NCBI GenBank assembly: GCA_027575805.1
Contig: JANBPU010000056.1
Coordinates: forward strand, 22,146-86,145
Reading direction: 5' to 3'
DNA length: 64,000 nt
Source: Mycoemilia scoparia
Taxonomy: Eukaryota; Kickxellomycota; Kickxellomycetes; Kickxellales; Kickxellaceae
Shown here: in pieces, positions 56,108-64,000 of the stretch
Numbering within the stretch: position 1 is the stretch's first letter
Layout: each line of letters starts with the position of its first letter
Notes under the pieces: model-generated
What the model was told of the DNA's origin: nothing
Database searches by the model: none
Seen by the model: the letters and a program-made list of their open reading frames with translations, nothing else
Translations under genes and position numbers: made by a program

Positions 56108-57241
56108 ATGTATATGCTCTTTCAGGACTATATTTATGTTTCCTAAAACAAACTTCAAAGACCCGTGTTAAATAATTTTCTCCAAGAAGATGTGCCAATA
56201 ATTATGGCAAGATGTTATAATATTAAAATTACAGAAAATACAAAAGTAATATTAAGCTGCTGGCCAAATGTGAAATCCTGGCAGTTGCTTAGAGCTTGGG
56301 CTTTGTTCCAAGTTGTTTTTCGCTTCATACCAATAGTATATCCAGTCTTTGGCCAGAAACATGAATCTACTTCTTTCAAAGCAATTACATCTATATCAGA
56401 CTAATCAAAGCAATAGTGTTCATCAAGATAGGCTGCCGAGACCACTATAGTGATATGGGAAGAAGCGATAATACTGATTTTGGCACTAATTGCTTGTTGA
56501 TACTGATTTAAATTTTTGATTTCGCTGTGAATTAAAAATCAATGTTTATGATAAAGTCAAGGGTTTTGTAATGTTATGAGCAACTCCTACTCCAAGTCGT
56601 AGTCGATGATGCTTATCTTGGCAAATTCCTTGAGATAGCAAAGTTTTTATTGATGCTTATAATAACAGAGCACATATTAATCAAAATTCCGTGTCTATTA
56701 TCTGTAACACATTTAGATTACAAACCTTTTCAGTGCCCATTGTGATGGCGCCAAGAGGGTGTATCCTCACATGCCGTGTTTGGACAACTTCAAATTAGCG
56801 TGCATAGAAAGGTTGGTGTATGCAAAATGATTTTATATCTATCTGGCCATTAAAATCAAATAGAAGGTTTTGGATGTAAAGAAATATCACAATAGGCGTA
56901 GCTGAATGTAATATTTGGTATTTGATAGAGAATAAACCAGCATACAAACGTGTATATAAAATTCAATGACATTTCCCCTGAAATTTCAACTAAAAGTATC
57001 GTCCCCACGTTTCCTGTCTTTTATATCCTCGTCTTTTTAGTTTAAATAACTTTGGTTTGTATCCATATTCATAGATACAGATCCATATATTGTATTCAGT
57101 TTGTCATTAAGGGCTACATTTGAAATAGCCTTTTCTGTAATCTTTTTATACCGACAGGTCAACCAGAGTATTTACAAACACTTACCTCATAAATCCAAGT
57201 TTTAGACACTAATTATACCGCAGCTTCAGGGATACAACAAG
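56108..57241. promoter_or_regulatory. divergent intergenic region between an F-box gene and the tyrosinase gene
   Basis: About 1.1 kb of AT-rich sequence that should hold both promoters. A TTTTTATACC motif at about 57145 lies some 95 bases before the tyrosinase start and may be a TATA element. No exon was recognised. Confidence 0.45.
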
Positions 57242-58483
57242 ATGAAGTATCAGTTAATTACACAGTATCTGGTGCTGGCCATTGCCAGCTTCTTTACTTT
57301 GGTAGAGTCGCAACAAGACAATAACCAACAAAGTTATACCGCCAATCAACAATGCGACAGCATAACTGTACGCAAAGAGATTCGAGCCACATCACAGCAA
57401 GAATGGGCAATGATTAGACAGGTTGTTACTCAAATGATGCGGGATGGGTGGTTTGACTGGTATGGTTCTATACACAATAACAATTTCAACTTTGTGCATG
57501 GAAACTCAATGTTTTTCCCCTTCCACCGTCGCTTTGTCCGTGACTTTGAGATGACAGGGCAAAGGTATAATCCATCCTTTTTTGTTCCCTACTGGGATTC
57601 TGCACAGGACTGGCAAAATCCAGCAGGCAGTGCCGTCCTGAAAAGTAACTATTTAGGTGGAAATGGGCGAGGAAGCAACAATTGTGTAATGGATGGCATC
57701 CAGGGTGGCGCTACATATAACTACCCGAATCGAAAGTGTTTAAGAAGAGTATTTAATGGCCAAAATGGCTCAATACAAACATGGTTTTCACCAACTTATA
57801 TCAATAATTTTGTCAACACAGATAAAACTATGGCAGATTTCCGCTCACATATAGAGTTCAGTATACATGGTGCGGTGCATCTAGGACTTGCTGGTGACAT
57901 GATGGAGGACTGGAGCCCTGTTGACTTTGCCTTCATGACCCATCATGCGAACCTCGATAGGCTATGGGCAATTTGGCAGCAGCAGCCAAATGGAAATGGC
58001 AGTGGAACACTTGCCGATGTCATGGACGGACCAGGCCCAAATGGAATTCAAAACCTTAGAGTCAACAATATCATCACGGCCTATAGCGATACTATCCAAA
58101 CTGTTATGACCCTAGGCACAGGGCTAATGTGTTACAGGTATGATGCCATTTCTCAGCGTAGCAGTGGTCCTGATGACTGTATCTTTGACCACGTTGTTGA
58201 TAAGGATACAATGAGGAATAAAGATATTTACAAGAACCTATGCCCAGAAAACTCCAAGAACAGCAGGCGTGCCTTGAAGATAGTTGAGGTGGCCCAATGC
58301 GTTCCTGTCACTTCTCAGTATGAGACGACATATTGTTCTTATGCTTTGGAGTATTCTCTGAAACATTATGGGAGTGGTGATACTGCCCAAATAGTCAACA
58401 AACATTGTGAGCAATTCAACTATGGCATGACTCAGTATTGCTTCCCTGTGGCCAACGTGACTATCTCAGTTCCTGATTCCTAG
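57242..58483 (+). CDS. secreted tyrosinase (type-3 copper monooxygenase)
   Basis: Single-exon gene of 413 residues. Residues 1-24 are a signal peptide ending at VESQ. The two copper sites are complete. CuA has H78, H86 and H95 (in SIHN, FVHGN and FPFHRRF), and CuB has H209, H213 and H235 (in SIHGAVHLG and FMTHHANLDRLW). The enzyme oxidises phenols to quinones in melanin-type pathways or in wall sclerotisation. The C-terminal part holds several cysteines but no long autoinhibitory domain, so this is a short extracellular form like those of many fungi. Several sequons (for example NGS near residue 175) fit secretion. Confidence 0.93.
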   Translation: MKYQLITQYLVLAIASFFTLVESQQDNNQQSYTANQQCDSITVRKEIRATSQQEWAMIRQVVTQMMRDGWFDWYGSIHNNNFNFVHGNSMFFPFHRRFVRDFEMTGQRYNPSFFVPYWDSAQDWQNPAGSAVLKSNYLGGNGRGSNNCVMDGIQGGATYNYPNRKCLRRVFNGQNGSIQTWFSPTYINNFVNTDKTMADFRSHIEFSIHGAVHLGLAGDMMEDWSPVDFAFMTHHANLDRLWAIWQQQPNGNGSGTLADVMDGPGPNGIQNLRVNNIITAYSDTIQTVMTLGTGLMCYRYDAISQRSSGPDDCIFDHVVDKDTMRNKDIYKNLCPENSKNSRRALKIVEVAQCVPVTSQYETTYCSYALEYSLKHYGSGDTAQIVNKHCEQFNYGMTQYCFPVANVTISVPDS

Positions 58484-58561
58484 TAAAGGTTAGAAAATAT
58501 ATCAATTTGAGCATCCTAATATTATAAAAATCATTGTCTGCCCTAATATAGATTTAGATTT

Positions 58562-58762
58562 TCAAGTATTTTGCATCCTATCAAGAGCTTTTGTATGATA
58601 TGCTAAAGTCGACTTGCACTCATCAGCTTTTCTAAATACCATCGTCCGCAATTTTTTAGATTTCTCTAGTAGTTGTTTTAAATAATCTTCATTACCACTT
58701 AAATAAAACATTTTATGTTGAAAAGAAATCACATTAGACTCATTAACTCTGGAAGGAACCAT
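58562..58762 (-). CDS. small unidentified open frame between convergent genes
   Basis: 66 residues from an ATG at 58762, ending TKALDRMQNT, with a helical, Lys/Leu-rich centre (YLKQLLEKSKKLRTMV). The frame is preceded by a pyrimidine-rich acceptor-like CTTCCAG, so it might instead be a last exon of a minus-strand transcript. No family is recognised. It may be chance or 3' untranslated sequence. Confidence 0.25.
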   Translation of the reverse strand: MVPSRVNESNVISFQHKMFYLSGNEDYLKQLLEKSKKLRTMVFRKADECKSTLAYHTKALDRMQNT

Positions 58763-58820
58763 CACGTGGTCAAAAACATTACAGGTTTAGTATTAGGGAT
58801 GTTGGAGAGAAAAAGAAATT

Positions 58821-60140
58821 CTAAAATTCAAGGGGTTCCTCGTCAATTCCCAGCCATTGGACAAAGTTTCCATACTCATTTTCTTCGAATGCCTCCTCAT
58901 AAGTACCCTTGAACTCTCCGTCAACAAATACCTGGGGAATCTTGTTGTTTCCACGACACTTTCTACGCATGTACTTTTTGGCATTTTCGTCAGCTGCGAT
59001 GCAATTGAATGCAAATGGAATGTGATGGGCTTTGAGGAGGTTAAAGAGTTGATTCTGGCTGTTGGTTATTGTTCTGTTTCCACTGATAGTTGACCCGTAG
59101 ATTTGAACACGACATGGAGGTTGGGGCTTTTCTTCACCCTGGGCATCTACTTTCTTTGATGATACCTTAGGTTTATCATCAGCTTCCTTATTCTTATCTT
59201 GAGAGTTTTCAGCTTCGCTTGCCTTTTCAGCAGCCTCTTTCTGGCCCTTGCCTAGAAGGGATTTTTTCACTTCCTCCTTTGGCTCTTGGGATGCTGGATG
59301 CTCACTGGAGTCTTCCTTTGCAGGCTCTGCGACCTTTTCTTTCTCATCTTCCCTGCTATCCTTGATCTCTTTTGGTTGCTGCTCCTTGAATGCATCCTCT
59401 TTACTTCCCTGTTCATCGTTATCATCATCGGGAGCAGCAGCATCCTCTTTATCCTTATTCTCAGCCCTGTCCTCAGAAGATTGCTCAGTTTGGGTTTTAG
59501 TACTAGTGTTGTTAGACTTGTTCTTTACAGTTTCTTTTGGGCTAGCCCTCTCGGCTGCCTCTTCTACAAAATCCAGCTCTTTTTGGATAACCAACAATGT
59601 CTGTGCTTCTTCGCTCTCTTTCAACTTGGATGCTTTTTTGGCATTGTCATCGTTGCTGCCTTCTTGTGTCGTATTTTCAGAGACTGAAGGTTCGGACTGG
59701 TCAGCAAGCTGGGCTTTTTTGTTATTAGAAGCGGCGTCATCTTCAATCTTTTCTGTGTCTTTCAAAGGCTTTGGTGTGGTCCCGCTCCCCACATTTTTGT
59801 CGTCGTTTGTTGTCGTGTTTACGTCAGGATCTACTACTCCTCCTCCTGCTACTGCTTCTGCGCCATCATCAGCCTTCGTGGGAGTTTTATTTACATTATC
59901 TTCGGCGTCACTCGTGGAGCTCTGCTCTTTGTTGGGTTCGTCAGAGTCCTTGACACCTTCAGCAGCATCAGACTTCTTGGTATCTTTGTCTTCTGGAGAG
60001 GTGCTTTTATCATTTTGAGTTTCTGACTCATTTTGCCTGGCAGATTTGCATTCACTACCAGCAGCTTTTTGCTCATTTGGGAGGACTTCAGTATTCTCTT
60101 CGGACTTCTGTGTCTTGGTGATACTAGAGTGGCCGATCAT
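58821..60140 (-). CDS. acidic protein with C-terminal SH3BGR-type thioredoxin-fold domain
   Basis: Single-exon gene of 439 residues. The first about 340 are a Glu/Asp/Lys/Ser/Thr-rich disordered region. The last about 95 form an SH3BGR/glutaredoxin-like fold: VQIYGSTISGNRTI, FNLLKAHHIPFAFNCIAADE, KYMRRKCRG, KIPQVFVDGEFKGTYEEA and VQWLGIDEEPLEF. As in the SH3BGR family, the CxxC redox motif at the start of the fold is missing, so thiol chemistry at that site is not expected. A binding or scaffold role is more likely. The antisense strand of the acidic part gives a 256-residue Ser/Leu-rich frame, which is a shadow. Confidence 0.8.
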   Translation of the reverse strand: MIGHSSITKTQKSEENTEVLPNEQKAAGSECKSARQNESETQNDKSTSPEDKDTKKSDAAEGVKDSDEPNKEQSSTSDAEDNVNKTPTKADDGAEAVAGGGVVDPDVNTTTNDDKNVGSGTTPKPLKDTEKIEDDAASNNKKAQLADQSEPSVSENTTQEGSNDDNAKKASKLKESEEAQTLLVIQKELDFVEEAAERASPKETVKNKSNNTSTKTQTEQSSEDRAENKDKEDAAAPDDDNDEQGSKEDAFKEQQPKEIKDSREDEKEKVAEPAKEDSSEHPASQEPKEEVKKSLLGKGQKEAAEKASEAENSQDKNKEADDKPKVSSKKVDAQGEEKPQPPCRVQIYGSTISGNRTITNSQNQLFNLLKAHHIPFAFNCIAADENAKKYMRRKCRGNNKIPQVFVDGEFKGTYEEAFEENEYGNFVQWLGIDEEPLEF

Positions 60141-60628
60141 TGTTTCTAATAATACTGGATGGTGATGGTGTGGAGTATAGGAGGATTATTCAATTGAAAA
60201 TGATGATAATATATTGCTAGATAGAGACAACTTGACGAAAACTGATAAAGAAAGCAAACAGAAATAAGCATCATTGTGATAGATTATAAAAGCGCTTGAA
60301 TTTGTTTATGGGCTATACCTAAATCTACTGTTATGGTCATTTGGACTAATGTGTGACCCTTGTACACAAACAATATGTGGCTACTACATCGTGCTTTCTT
60401 GGCAGGTTAATGTCCGAAAACTGGTTTAAAACGAGTGCCTCTTTGCTCTGTTGTCACCACTAAGACTTTGCCACTTTGCCAATAATGAGGATCGCTTATA
60501 GTTAATCAAAGGTAAAGGCAATGTAAGATATAAAACGCCATAGGTAAGAGCCATATATGTGTATGTATGGTTTGTAAGATGAGAAGGTAGCTTTCTAAAA
60601 ACTAAAAACTTAGTTCACAAGGCTAGTC
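60141..60628. other. intergenic gap upstream of the SH3BGR-type gene
   Basis: About 490 bases containing the promoter of the SH3BGR-type gene and the 3' flank of the P450. I see no gene. Confidence 0.5.
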
Positions 60629-62238
60629 CTAGTAAATGGGCTCAAAAATTATTTCTAGGTCTTTGGGATAGCAAACCTCAAAGTGACCAGTTTTTTGTCC
60701 ACGCAAAAATGGGCTGTTTTCGGGCAGTGACCATTTGAATTTGCGAACCAACATAGATATAAAGACTTGCTGCTCGACCATTGAAAAGTTCATACCCATG
60801 CACTGCCTTGCACCGCCACCGAATGGGACCCATGAAAAGGGTACTCGATTGTATTTATCAGGATTCGGATTTGGACCAAAGCGATCCGGATCAAAGGTCT
60901 CTGGATCCTTATAGTACTTGGGATTGTGCTGGACACCATACATGTAAACACCCGCCATCACACCAGGCTTCAAAACACAGCCACCAATCTCGACTGGCTT
61001 AGCAACCTCTCGGCTCACCATCGACATTATAGGGTTTTTTCTCTGGTTTTCCTTTATTATTTGATCAATGTATTTGAGAGACTTGAGCTGCTCGGGGGTT
61101 GGCACTATGTCCTTTGGCTCATCACCCAAAACCTCTGTGGCTTCTTTGCGAGCCAATTCTTGGATTTCTTGGTTTCGCGCCAGCTCCATCAGTATAAAGG
61201 ACATAGAGTTGGATGTTGTATCATGGCCACCAATATAAAACAACATCAAATTGTCCTACAGCAGGAAATGCAACAATAAATCATTGGATATTCAAACATA
61301 CATATGAAACTCAAATAGAGAGAGGTTAATTTGGAATAGCCACATACCCTGAATTGCTTGTCTGTGGAGTCAGAGTTAGTATGGACCTTAGCTTCAATCA
61401 TAAGAGTAAGAAGATCCAATTTTGATCTATCCTCCATATTCAGGGAAATTCCAAGTTCCTTGCGTTTCAATGCCTCTTTTAGTTTCTTGTTTACCATCTT
61501 GTAGATGATTTCGTCGAATTCGGCCATTTTCTTGATGCCTCTTTTGACATAGGGGAACGGGAATTTGTCAAGTTGTGGAAAGAATCTCCTGATCGGTATA
61601 CGCATTATGTCCATTATATCCATGTAAAGCCGATAGTATGGATTGGTGGGATCGCGAATTGCACCAAAATCAAAATCAAAAGCGATCCTTCCCAAAGCAT
61701 CAAGCGCAGTCCGATGCATCAATGTAACAACCTCGATTGGTTCCTTTTTGCTCTTCTCAAGAAATTCGATCAAGTCCTTTGCCACAATTCCCACCTTGGT
61801 AGTATCCCATGACCGATGGAAAGCTGGGTTCACAATCTGCCGTTGATGCCTCCATTCCTGGCCATTCATGAAGAAAAAGCTGTTTCCAAAAAAGTCGTAG
61901 TCAATAGTTCCCTTCATGCGCTCGCCAATATTGTACTTTTGGAATGTGTTTATATCTACCAGAACTTTCTTTACCAGCTCTGGCTCAGAAAACATTACAA
62001 TCCATGCTCCGAGGAACCACACTTTGGCTACACCACTTGCTTTCAATGCTGGTTCAAATACATCTCTGTGTAGCTCCTCCCTGGTCTTGTTTGAAATAAA
62101 GTACCACATGAACTTAAGCGTTGAAACAGACGGGATGTGCCTTAACTCTGCTGGTGGTGACAAAGCCCACCAGCCCAAGCTGGTGAGCAGGGCAGTGAGA
62201 ATTCCGATGCAAACTGGCAAAATACTGATATCGAGCAT
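60629..62238 (-). CDS. cytochrome P450 monooxygenase, ER-anchored
   Basis: Exons 62238-61348 and 61255-60629 join in phase to 505 residues. Residues 4-26 form a membrane anchor. Signatures are WRHQRQIVNPAFHR (C helix), GGHDTTS near residue 306 (I helix oxygen-binding motif), ENQR at 366-369 (K helix ExxR), DPDRFGP (PERF region) and FGGGARQCMG with heme-ligand Cys at about 449. All core elements are intact, so the enzyme should be active. Its text resembles the CYP3/CYP4/CYP5-like fungal groups, but subfamily and substrate cannot be assigned here. The partner would be NADPH-P450 reductase. Confidence 0.93.
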
Positions 62239-63094
62239 ATCAAAAAGGTCGTGACGAAAGAATAAGTGAAACTAATTTGTGCGATACTTGAAAAGAGAAT
62301 ATGGGCCAATATTTATCTCAGCCAGTATAAGTTGATATAGAGAGTAACATGCCACTTTTAGTAAAGCTTTCTTTAACCAAGGACGTATGCTTAGCAAAAG
62401 ATATATCGGCCATGACCACAACAAGGGGCTTAAATGGCAGTATTATTGCACCTGAATGTCGCAATGTCATCTTAGTTTGATCAGGAATGACAAATTACAA
62501 AGAACATTGTTTCAATTCCTTTTATCACTTGAAAATGTATTTTAAAAGGAGGTGAAGGAGGATGTTGTGTATCAAATATTTTGGAAAGTGGAATTAAAAG
62601 CTCCACAATTCATCATTCTGCTTTCCTATGTAAGATCTCTCAATGATAAATCCCACGGATACACCTTCATATTAGAAATTCGATGATTGCTCAAAAATTT
62701 CAAAAAGAATCTCAGGCAACTGAATGTTGGATTTAGATGTTTTCACTTTTTTTCTGTGATGAAAGACTTTGTGCAATCTGGCTACTTATAAAATAAAACA
62801 CACTACTAAACAGGATCTCTTATATTCCGTACTTTTCCCTAGTCTGTAGTATATGGAGTCGTAATTTAACAGCATAAAAAATATCTGTTAAATAGCCAAT
62901 TATCATGATCTAATCATAGCTATCATTGATGAATCAGCAAATATCCAAGGAGCAACTGACAATACAAGTCATCATATTGTCCATCATTCTTACTCATATC
63001 ATACAACATTGAAGACATTTGGGTTGTCATATCTAATGTATATAATCATGGCTTGGCTCAGGCTGGTATAAAATCATTTATAGATACATGTATA

Positions 63095-63233
63095 AATGAG
63101 TGATTATTTTTGAAGGACTAAGTTCTACTAGTATGTCAGTTTCAGCTTTCATACTAGTTATTATATATTTTCATTGACCAATGCCTCATTATGCACTATC
63201 TGCATTTAGCCTTTCAAAAATAACTACCCAAAT
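63095..63233 (+). mobile_element. MITE-like element, family 1, copy E
   Basis: About 139 bases with ends AATGAGTGATTATTTTTGAAG and CTTTCAAAAATAACTACCCA, and the interior TTCTACTAGTATGTCAGTTTCA then CATACTAGT, collinear with copies B and C. Confidence 0.7.
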
Positions 63234-63369
63234 GGCAAGATTTCATTAGTGATCGAATCTATGGTAGGCAGAAATGGTTCCTAAGATTTTGGATCAATCA
63301 CCAGCCATTTCATATGCAATTCTTGGGGACCCATTTTGTCCAAAGCCTTGTGAACTTTAACCACATTTG
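63234..63369 (+). repeat. family-3 dispersed repeat, copy C
   Basis: It contains AGTGATCGAATCTATGGTAG, GCAGAAATGGTTCC, GATTTTGGATCAATCACCAG and CCAAAGCCTTGTGAAC, collinear with 48716-48848 (inverted) and 50821-50958. It begins at the last bases of a family-1 element and ends at the first bases of another. Confidence 0.7.
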
Positions 63370-63470
63370 GATCATAATTTTTAAAGGGCACCTTTTGGCG
63401 GCCAGAGGTTATAGGGGCAATAACAGTCTATTGTCAAATAGACAACCCATCCAAAAATAATTACCCAAAT
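63365..63470. mobile_element. MITE-like element, family 1, copy F (diverged)
   Basis: About 106 bases. The left end ATTTGGATCATAATTTTTAA and the reverse complement of the right end (ATTTGGGTAATTATTTTTGG) match over most of 20 bases. The interior is unlike other copies, so it may be a deleted or rearranged member. Confidence 0.5.
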
Positions 63471-63710
63471 TTATCGTACATATAATCTCTTTAAAGAGAA
63501 ATATAACGGATGAGTGAGTGTATGTGCATTTTTAAAGTAAATTACCAACATATAAGTATCTCATAATATTTTATTGCTGATGTTTGCTATTACAAATCGA
63601 TCGTTTTGATAATTGAAGAAAGAACTAGAAGAGGTATTTGGGAAGTACATTATGATGATACCATGGTTCAGCATCAACGAAAAATTTCTTTTTCTCTCGC
63701 TTTTTTTGCT

Positions 63711-64000
63711 TTAGCATTCAGGTTCAGGCTGCTGGGTTGGAAGCAAACCAAAACGCTTCTTCAATGTAACACGTTGGCAGGAGAACTTGTCATCTGGAGA
63801 AAAGCGGGCAGGGTGTGCTGTGACTGTTGGTTTTCCGTCTGGGGCTTCCTTCTAAATATATGCGTAATAGATTATCATGTTTTAGCATTGTTTAAATTAA
63901 TATTAAATCAATTTACAATTTGTCATTTCAAAATAAATTGCATGTCATGACAAATTAGACCTACCTTTAGTGTGTATACACGATTTCCAGCGCTGTCAAG
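63711..64000 (-). CDS. NOP10: NOP10, H/ACA small nucleolar RNP subunit (partial, cut by the window edge)
   Basis: Two exons are visible: the 3' part of exon 1 at 64000-63965 ([12 protein letters not shown]) and exon 2 at 63851-63711. Exon 2 reads [20 protein letters not shown] and continues [22 protein letters not shown], ending EPEC. The joined text is the conserved core and C-terminus of Nop10, a roughly 60-residue protein that with Cbf5/dyskerin, Nhp2 and Gar1 guides pseudouridylation of rRNA. The start codon lies beyond position 64000. The overlapping 114-residue plus-strand frame at 63606-63950 is a shadow. Confidence 0.95.

Larger units (their letters stand above)
62239..63710. other. 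1.5 kb gap with a nested repeat cluster
   Basis: It holds the P450 promoter and the 3' flank of NOP10. The right half (63095-63470) is a head-to-tail stack of repeats described separately. No gene was recognised in 62239-63090. Confidence 0.5.

Noticed and set aside
59248..60018. 256-residue plus-strand open frame rich in Ser and Leu
   Set aside because: It is exactly antisense to the Glu/Lys-rich region of the SH3BGR-type protein; reverse reading of GAA/AAG codons gives Ser/Leu/Phe and keeps the frame open.
63606..63950. 114-residue plus-strand open frame near the right edge
   Set aside because: It overlaps NOP10 on the other strand; the NOP10 text is unmistakable and spliced.
1..64000. 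CRISPR arrays, bacterial operons, riboswitches, intact tRNA or rRNA genes
   Set aside because: None was seen; introns, gene types and spacing show eukaryotic nuclear DNA, and possible tRNA boxes do not form a cloverleaf.

Overview
The window is a stretch of AT-rich nuclear DNA from a fungus. Genes sit on both strands, carry spliceosomal introns of roughly 60-160 bases, and use GT-AG and occasionally GC-AG splice sites. The gene set is fungal: a carnitine acetyltransferase, a YCF1/MRP-type ABC transporter, F-box/LRR proteins, a tyrosinase, a P450 and a six-BRCT Rtt107/Brc1-like protein. It also holds genes that most Dikarya lack, namely an Integrator INTS7-like subunit and a Siva-like cysteine-rich protein. 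I therefore infer an early-diverging fungus. Kickxellomycotina/Zoopagomycota is plausible but not proven from sequence alone. No bacterial operon, CRISPR array, rRNA or intact tRNA was seen.

Layout from left to right: a possible 3' end of a gene (2-76, +); a 7TM receptor (465-2228, -); a six-exon carnitine acetyltransferase (3418-5783, -); a WBP11-like splicing factor assembled from six exons (6608-8392, +); a repeat-bearing gap; an F-box/LRR protein (11332-13443, +); the Rtt107/Brc1-like BRCT protein (13748-17278, -); a 2.9 kb gap; the ABC transporter (20148-25617, +); INTS7 (26012-29164, -); YAF9 in five exons (29538-30606, +); a very long TAF14/AF9-like YEATS protein (30934-33887, -); a 2.8 kb gap; a Nudix ADP-sugar diphosphatase-like enzyme (36732-38014, -); the Siva-like protein (38240-39074, -); DNA polymerase delta catalytic subunit (39537-43289, +); mitochondrial ribosomal protein uL29m (43451-44273, -); a 3.2 kb gap with decayed coding sequence and a long palindrome; a secreted Gly/Tyr-rich protein (47492-47998, -); a 3.6 kb repeat-rich gap; a bHLH transcription factor (51593-54158, +); a second F-box-type protein (54452-56107, -); a secreted tyrosinase (57242-58483, +); an acidic SH3BGR/thioredoxin-fold protein (58821-60140, -); a P450 (60629-62238, -); a nested repeat cluster; and NOP10 running off the right edge (63711-64000, -).

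The genes do not form a pathway cluster. Several share a nuclear theme (Pol delta and the Rtt107-like protein in replication and repair; YAF9 and the TAF14-like protein as two YEATS readers placed tail to tail; INTS7, WBP11 and NOP10 in RNA processing), but this looks like ordinary housekeeping density. The least-described content is in the gaps: at least three families of short non-autonomous repeats, two with clear terminal inverted repeats, including six copies of one family. Exon coordinates were worked out by hand from splice motifs, reading phase and family conservation. They are internally phase-consistent but untested against transcripts.
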